Assembly (NCBI GenBank): GCA_937911795.1
Contig: CALDPJ010000359.1
Span: forward strand, 1 to 18,322
Source: an uncultured Flavobacteriales bacterium
Lineage (GTDB): Bacteria > Bacteroidota > Bacteroidia > Flavobacteriales_D > SKUL01
DNA length: 18,322 nt
Direction: 5' to 3'
Position numbers and translations under genes: made by a program. This document shows, piece after piece, positions 13,735-18,322 of the stretch; positions within the stretch are counted from its first letter, which is position 1, and each line of letters starts with the position of its first letter. A model generated the notes under the pieces. The model was not told the DNA's origin and did not search any database. It saw nothing but the letters and a program-made list of their open reading frames with translations.

Positions 13735-14624
13735 AATTTAAACTGCTCGCTTTTTCAATCTTTTTATTCGGTGCTTCGGCCAATGCTCAGGAATTAAACT
13801 GCACGGTTGAAGTCATCACCCCACAAATTCAGGGAACCCAAACCAGGATTTTTGAAACCCTCGAAAATGTGATTTTCGAATTTATGAACAGCCAGAAATG
13901 GACGGGTGATGTTTATAATATGGATGAACGGATTGAATGTAGCCTGTTGTTGACCATCACCGATGGTACACCGACTTCCACCGAATTTAAAGGCAATCTT
14001 CAGATACAGAGTTTCCGGCCGGTTTACAACAGCAGTCTCAAAAGTCAGGTGTTGAACATGGTGGATGAAAACATTGAATTTTCATTCCAGGAAAACTCTA
14101 TTCTGCGCTTCACCCCCGATTATTTTACGGATAACCTTACAAGTGTTTTGGCATACTATGCCTACATGATTCTTGGCTACGATTATGATACTTTCAGTCT
14201 CGAAGGGGGGAGTAAATACTACTCGATGGCACAACAGGTTGTGAACAACGCCCAAAATGCTTCTTTTCCGGGCTGGAAAGCTTTCGAAGACAATCGAAAT
14301 CGCTATTGGTTGGTTGATAATGTATTGCACCAGAGTTTTCAGCCGTTCCGCGAATTGCTGTACACCTATCACCGAAAAGGTCTGGATGTGATGTACGACG
14401 ATTTTCCAAAAGGTCGGTCAGAAGTGATCGAGTCGCTGAAGATGTTGAAAACCGTGCATCAGATCAAACCGCTGTCGTACAATGCAACGGTGTTTTTCCT
14501 GGCCAAACACATGGAAATCATCAATGTTTTCAGCAAGGCCACCGCTCCCGAGCGCAACGAGGTTTATGAGATCGTGGAGCGCCTCGACCCCGGAAACCTT
14601 TCGAAATACGGAAAGCTGAAATAA
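13731..14624 (+). CDS. DUF4835 exported protein (type IX secretion PorD family)
   Basis: A 297-aa protein with a signal peptide cleaved after ANA at residue 19. The mature part opens with QELNCTVEV and continues with the family features: IFETLENVIFEFMNSQKWTG, IECSLLLTITDG, FRPVYNSSLKSQ, the aromatic-rich YYAYMILGYDYDTFS and GGSKYYSMAQQVVNNAQ. This is DUF4835, which I recall being renamed PorD and tied to type IX secretion/gliding in Bacteroidota; the exact role is not known to me. The start codon overlaps the coaBC stop (ATGA), so translation is likely coupled. Family call is strong, the secretion link moderate. Confidence 0.85.
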   Translation: MKFKLLAFSIFLFGASANAQELNCTVEVITPQIQGTQTRIFETLENVIFEFMNSQKWTGDVYNMDERIECSLLLTITDGTPTSTEFKGNLQIQSFRPVYNSSLKSQVLNMVDENIEFSFQENSILRFTPDYFTDNLTSVLAYYAYMILGYDYDTFSLEGGSKYYSMAQQVVNNAQNASFPGWKAFEDNRNRYWLVDNVLHQSFQPFRELLYTYHRKGLDVMYDDFPKGRSEVIESLKMLKTVHQIKPLSYNATVFFLAKHMEIINVFSKATAPERNEVYEIVERLDPGNLSKYGKLK

Positions 14625-14651
14625 GGAGGTTACCGCAGAAATGTACATCCG

Positions 14652-16310
14652 ATGCTCCGCCAGATTTTCATACAAAACTATGCCTTGATCGACGAACTGC
14701 AAACGCAATGGTCACCGGATTTTACGGTGATCACCGGCGAAACAGGTTCAGGTAAATCAATTCTTCTCGGTGCGCTGGGATTGATACTGGGGAAAAGAGC
14801 GGATACTTCTGTGTTGCGCGATCAATCCAAAAAGTGTGTGGTAGAAGCCGAGTTCGACCTTTCACGTTTTGACCTCCAGGAGTTTTTTGAATCCAATGAT
14901 CTCGACAACGAGCCGGTGACAACGCTGCGTCGCGAGATCAATAAGAGTGGAAAATCACGCGCATTTATCAACGATACACCGGTCAATCTTCAGCAGTTGA
15001 AGATCCTCGGTTCCCAACTCGTCGATATTCATTCTCAGCACGAAACCCTCAATCTTCGCAACAATCAGTTTCAGCTTGATCTGCTCGATGATTTCGCAGG
15101 TCTGGGGGAAGAATTGAAAGTGTACCGCGAAACCTTCAAACGTTGGACGAGCCTTGAAAAAAAGATTCAGCAACTGAAGTCGGAGATTCGGGAACAACAG
15201 CAGGCGCGGGATTTCCGGGAATTTCAATTGAACGAAATTCTGGAAGCGAAATTACAGCCAAACGAACAGCACGAATCCGAACAGGAATTATCGTTGCTGA
15301 ACAGCGCCGAAGAAATAATAGCCGCACTGATCAACAGTGCCGAGGCTCTGCAGTTTGGAGAACACAATGCAACGGGTATTTTACAACACTGCCTTCAGAT
15401 TCTGGAGCCGGTAAAAGATAAAAGCGATGAACTTGTGCAGCTATATGACCGGCTTAAAAGTGCTGCCATTGAAGTGAAAGATGTCGGACGCGAACTCGAG
15501 CGCAATGGAGAAGATCTCGAATATGATGCCGAACGGGTGAATATTCTTCAGGATCGGATTGATCTGATTTATCAATTGCAACAAAAGCACGATGTATCTA
15601 CCGTGGATGAGTTGCTGCAGATTGCGACCGAATTCGACGAACAACTCAATGAACACAACGATCTCGAAACTGCGTTGCTCGGATTACAAAACGAGGTCGA
15701 ATCGGTTTCTCAAACGGTGATGACTCAGGCGAAGAATATTTCGGTTCGCCGGAAAGAGTTTGCCGGCAAAATGGAGCAAAGCCTCGGAAATGTGCTCGGA
15801 AGGCTGGAAATGAAGTCGGCTCAGTTAAAGATTCAGATCGATCCGTTGGACGCTCCCGATAGCTCGGGAATCGACGATGTTTCCTTTTTGTTGAAGGCCA
15901 ACAAAGGCCACGATTTTAAACCGCTCGAGATTGCTGCTTCGGGTGGAGAGCTCTCGCGGGTGATGCTGGCCATGAAATCCGTCAGCACCGGAAAAGGAGC
16001 GTTGCCCACACTGATCCTCGACGAAATTGACAGCGGCGTTTCCGGAAAAGTAGCCAATGCAATGGCAGAATTACTGCACGAAATGGGAGGCCATCGCCAA
16101 CTGATTTGCATTACACATCTTCCGCAAATTGCAGCACGCGGTCAGGCTCATTTTCGGGTGTCAAAATCGGAAAAAGAAGAAATCACCGTCACCACGATGG
16201 AGCCGTTGGATCGCGACGGACGATTGTATGAAATCGCCGGAATGCTGAGTGGTTTTGATACCTCCGAGGCAGCAATTGAAAATGCGCGGTCATTGATGCA
16301 CCTGAACTGA
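14652..16310 (+). CDS. recN: DNA repair protein RecN (SMC-like ATPase)
   Basis: A 552-aa protein of normal RecN length, acting in double-strand break repair. The N-terminal half-ATPase starts with LRQIFIQNYALIDEL and has Walker A GETGSGKS (29-36), then ALGLILGKRADTSVLR and VDIHSQHETLNL. The middle (about 155-380) is charged and helical, the expected coiled coil. The C-terminal half has the signature ASGGELSRVMLAMK (about 428-441) and Walker B LILDEIDSGVSG (about 452-463), then the CITHLPQIAARG block. It lies 27 bases after DUF4835 and is the last gene of the bamD operon; the fabI promoter starts just after or at its end. Confidence 0.95.
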   Translation: MLRQIFIQNYALIDELQTQWSPDFTVITGETGSGKSILLGALGLILGKRADTSVLRDQSKKCVVEAEFDLSRFDLQEFFESNDLDNEPVTTLRREINKSGKSRAFINDTPVNLQQLKILGSQLVDIHSQHETLNLRNNQFQLDLLDDFAGLGEELKVYRETFKRWTSLEKKIQQLKSEIREQQQARDFREFQLNEILEAKLQPNEQHESEQELSLLNSAEEIIAALINSAEALQFGEHNATGILQHCLQILEPVKDKSDELVQLYDRLKSAAIEVKDVGRELERNGEDLEYDAERVNILQDRIDLIYQLQQKHDVSTVDELLQIATEFDEQLNEHNDLETALLGLQNEVESVSQTVMTQAKNISVRRKEFAGKMEQSLGNVLGRLEMKSAQLKIQIDPLDAPDSSGIDDVSFLLKANKGHDFKPLEIAASGGELSRVMLAMKSVSTGKGALPTLILDEIDSGVSGKVANAMAELLHEMGGHRQLICITHLPQIAARGQAHFRVSKSEKEEITVTTMEPLDRDGRLYEIAGMLSGFDTSEAAIENARSLMHLN

Positions 16311-16330
16311 GCCGCTATTTTTTATATTTG
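16301..16330 (+). promoter_or_regulatory. Promoter for fabI
   Basis: TATATTTG at 16323-16330 is an exact TAnnTTTG -7 element; the -33 candidate CCTG at 16301-16304 (18-base spacer) is poor and lies in the end of recN. The start would be near 16335, about 19 bases before the ATG at 16354. This suggests that fabI can be expressed apart from the bamD operon. Confidence 0.5.
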
Positions 16331-16353
16331 TCGGCTTAACCAATATACGTCGT

Positions 16354-17160
16354 ATGTCAAATCAGTTATTAAAAGGTAAAACCGGAATTATTTTCGGTGC
16401 ATTGAATGATCAATCCATCGCCTGGAAAGTGGCTGAAAAAGCGCATGCCCAAGGGGCAAGATTCGTTCTTTCGAATGTTCCTGTGGCAATGCGACTCGGA
16501 GCCATCAACGACCTTGCGGAAAAATGTAATGCTCCGATTATTTCTGCCGACGCTACCTCTACCGAAGATCTGGAATCGCTGTTTCAGCAATCCATGGATC
16601 ACTTCGGCGGAAAAATTGACTTCGTACTTCATTCCATTGGAATGTCGCCCAATGTCAGAAAAGGCAAGGGATATACCGATTTGAATTACGATTGGTACCA
16701 GAAGACCCTTGATATCTCGGGCGGATCGCTGCACAAAACGTTACAAACAGCTATGAAGCTGGATGCCCTGAACGACTGGGGATCTGTAATTGCCTTGACG
16801 TACATCGCAGCCCAAAGGATATATCCGGATTACGGTGATATGGCCGATGCCAAATCGTTGCTCGAATCAATTGCCCGTGGTTTCGGTTATCACTACGGAT
16901 TTAAGAAAAAAGTTCGCGTCAATACCATTTCACAATCTCCGACGCCTACCACGGCTGGAACCGGTGTGAGTGGTTTCGATAAGTTTCTTGCTTTCGCCGA
17001 ATCACTGAGTCCACTCGGAAATGCGGATGCCGAAGCCTGTGCAAACTATTGTGTCATGATGTTCTCGGATTATACGCGATACGTTACCATGCAGAACCTA
17101 TACCATGATGGCGGATACTCCGCAACTGGTGTCACTGCTGAGGTAATGGACAAATTCTGA
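16354..17160 (+). CDS. fabI: Enoyl-[acyl-carrier-protein] reductase FabI
   Basis: A 268-aa SDR-fold enzyme that performs the last reduction of each fatty-acid elongation cycle using NAD(P)H. Seen: the variant nucleotide loop FGALNDQSIAWKVA (14-27), typical of FabI rather than ordinary SDRs; VLHSIGMSP (91-99); and the catalytic set Tyr150, Tyr160 and Lys167 (Tyr-X6-Lys) in ALTYIAAQRIYPDYGDMADAK. The C-terminal block SPLGNADAEACANYCVMMF and NLYHDGGYS completes the family. The DISGGSLHK and DMADAK forms are the style seen in Bacteroidota. It makes precursors for membrane lipids and for the oxoamine synthase upstream in the window. Confidence 0.94.
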   Translation: MSNQLLKGKTGIIFGALNDQSIAWKVAEKAHAQGARFVLSNVPVAMRLGAINDLAEKCNAPIISADATSTEDLESLFQQSMDHFGGKIDFVLHSIGMSPNVRKGKGYTDLNYDWYQKTLDISGGSLHKTLQTAMKLDALNDWGSVIALTYIAAQRIYPDYGDMADAKSLLESIARGFGYHYGFKKKVRVNTISQSPTPTTAGTGVSGFDKFLAFAESLSPLGNADAEACANYCVMMFSDYTRYVTMQNLYHDGGYSATGVTAEVMDKF

Positions 17161-17183
17161 TTCCATAACCGGAAATTATTTTT
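17161..17183 (+). terminator. Weak terminator-like element after fabI
   Basis: TTCC (17161-17164), a 6-base loop, GGAA (17171-17174) and then ATTATTTTT form a very short stem with a T-rich tail directly after the fabI stop. A 4-bp stem is marginal, so this is a tentative call. Confidence 0.22.
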
Positions 17184-17203
17184 ACAGCTGTTTCGCGCAT
17201 TTC

Positions 17204-17234
17204 TTTGTTGCACTTCTGAAAAATAGTACTTTAA
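17204..17234 (+). promoter_or_regulatory. Promoter for the DUF5723-type gene
   Basis: TTTG at 17204-17207, a 19-base spacer and TACTTTAA at 17227-17234 (6 of the 8 positions of TAnnTTTG, the last two differing) have the same geometry as the promoter at 11209-11239. The start would be near 17240, about 20 bases before the ATG at 17261. Confidence 0.48.
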
Positions 17235-17260
17235 CGCATTCATTAACCAACTTAATGACC

Positions 17261-18322
17261 ATGCGTTTGAAAACAGCTGTTGTATTGCTGGCTTTCGGTG
17301 TACCGTTGGCCGCGTTTTCACAGATCGAGCGGAGTGCTTTTACGGCTACCGGGCGTGGTGTCGCAACAACCTTTGTGCACGATTACCAGAGTATCGGAAT
17401 CAATCCCGCTAATCTTGCCTGGACCGACAAGTACGAAAAAAGAGTTGCTTTCGGAATTGCAGAAGGTGGAATGTCTCTGTATTCTGAAGCTTTGGGAAGA
17501 AAAGAATTCCGTGAGAGTATTTCCGGGTTTGACGAGCAAATGACCAATGCCGAAAAATTTGAATTCGCCCGGGAATTTGCCAATACCGATCTTACCATGG
17601 ATATTGATATGCAGCTCCTCGGACTCGCAATTAATTTCAATGACCGGAAATGGGGTGGGATTGCCTTCAGCATACGCGACAGGATCAATTATAATTCAGT
17701 TTTAAATACCCAGGCAACGGATATTCTATTTCTCGGGTGGAATGCCACTTATTTCGATCAATTACAACTGGATGATGACAACGGTCCCATCATTGAGAAC
17801 ACCGGCACCTTATCACAGGATACGCTGCAAAGGGTTGTTCGTGGAATACGGAATAACGGAAGTTTCGCGTCTGATTTGTTTGCCGGAAGCCACATCAAAT
17901 CGGTATGGTATCGAGAGTACAATCTCTCGTATGGTCGTGAAGTCGTAAGCACCGATACGTGGATGATCGGCGCTGGATTTGGCGTAAAGTACGTTCAGGG
18001 AATTGCTTTTCTGGATATAGACGTTAACAGGACTGATCTTCATGCAGTAGGTGCAATGACACCGAGCTTCGGTATCGACTATGGTGATGCGGCAGATTCG
18101 AATCCGTCGAATCAGGCTCCCAATAACAATTCTCTTCCCTCGTCAGTAGGTACTGGCTTCGGGCTGGATTTCGGGCTGAATTTTGTCTACAAGGATAAAT
18201 TAAGATTCGGAGCGGCCTTAAATAACATCGGTTCTGTAGTGTGGGATGGAAATGTGTATCATGCCCAGGACACCATTGTTTTTGATATCCGAAACGACGG
18301 GTTTAATTCATTGAATGTCATA
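17261..18322 (+). CDS. DUF5723-type outer-membrane protein, C-terminal part missing
   Basis: An open frame from the ATG at 17261 runs 354 codons to the right edge with no stop, ending on a whole codon. It starts with a signal peptide (hydrophobic residues about 6-19, cleavage after AFS near residue 20) and continues with TATGRGVATTFVHDYQSIGINPANLAW, then amphipathic beta strands such as INFNDRKWGGIAFSIRDR and FGLNFVYKDKLRFGAALNNIG. The NPANL motif, the WNATYFDQLQLDD segment and the FadL/PorV-like strand pattern suit the DUF5723 family of Bacteroidota outer-membrane barrels. The function is unknown. It has its own promoter and is separated from fabI by 100 bases. Coding is certain; the family name is moderately sure. 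Confidence 0.82.
   Translation, partial: MRLKTAVVLLAFGVPLAAFSQIERSAFTATGRGVATTFVHDYQSIGINPANLAWTDKYEKRVAFGIAEGGMSLYSEALGRKEFRESISGFDEQMTNAEKFEFAREFANTDLTMDIDMQLLGLAINFNDRKWGGIAFSIRDRINYNSVLNTQATDILFLGWNATYFDQLQLDDDNGPIIENTGTLSQDTLQRVVRGIRNNGSFASDLFAGSHIKSVWYREYNLSYGREVVSTDTWMIGAGFGVKYVQGIAFLDIDVNRTDLHAVGAMTPSFGIDYGDAADSNPSNQAPNNNSLPSSVGTGFGLDFGLNFVYKDKLRFGAALNNIGSVVWDGNVYHAQDTIVFDIRNDGFNSLNVI

Noticed and set aside
17184..17281. Two copies of the palindrome ACAGCTGT (17184-17191 and 17273-17280) around the DUF5723 start
   Set aside because: An 8-base palindrome seen twice is likely chance; one copy lies in the signal-peptide coding region and there is no third copy nearby to support a regulator site.
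1..18322. Mobile element, defence island or biosynthetic cluster
   Set aside because: No transposase, integrase, toxin-antitoxin pair, nuclease-helicase set, CRISPR repeats or tRNA-linked attachment site was seen; gene content and spacing are those of a core chromosome region.

Overview
The window is an ordinary chromosomal stretch of a Bacteroidota bacterium, most likely in or near the order Flavobacteriales. Three things point there. First, lineage-restricted families are present: a DUF6913-like protein, DUF4835/PorD, a DUF5723-like protein and a DUF4142 lipoprotein. Second, the gene order bamD - rpoZ - coaBC - DUF4835 - recN is one I associate with flavobacteria. Third, several upstream regions carry the Bacteroidota promoter form TTTG-N19-TAnnTTTG. 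I see no transposase, integrase, phage gene, tRNA, rRNA or CRISPR array. No stretch longer than 300 bases lacks a gene.

Layout. (1) Positions 1-2270, minus strand: ribD, an EamA/DMT permease and an IMPACT-family protein cut by the left edge. They are chained by 4-base stop/start overlaps. (2) Positions 2388-7411, plus strand: prmC, a small exported beta-rich protein, ligA, a DUF6913-like protein and dapA, with no gap larger than 14 bases; a single operon joining release-factor modification, DNA ligation and lysine/diaminopimelate synthesis. (3) Positions 7597-9869, plus strand: a DUF4142 lipoprotein, a short-chain dehydrogenase and an unrecognised 218-aa cytosolic protein, closed by a good intrinsic terminator. 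(4) Positions 9912-11168, minus strand: a PLP-dependent alpha-oxoamine synthase for sphingolipid- or sulfonolipid-type lipids, behind a textbook promoter. (5) Positions 11358-16310, plus strand: bamD, rpoZ, coaBC, DUF4835/porD and recN. (6) Positions 16354-17160: fabI with its own promoter. (7) Positions 17261-18322: the first 354 codons of a DUF5723-type outer-membrane protein, cut by the right edge.

How the genes work together. Much of the window serves the envelope: BamD inserts outer-membrane proteins; DUF4835/PorD is linked to type IX secretion; FabI and the oxoamine synthase make lipids; DapA feeds peptidoglycan; three or four further products are exported. The rest is cofactor synthesis (riboflavin, CoA), transcription (omega), translation (PrmC) and DNA repair (LigA, RecN).

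I did not find a clearly new biological system. The best leads are: a Ser where the PPC decarboxylase Cys is expected in CoaBC; a DMT permease coupled to ribD that could carry flavin; a bamD promoter whose start point falls on the start codon; stop codons lying inside inverted repeats at four gene ends; and the uncharacterised cassette at 7597-9869.
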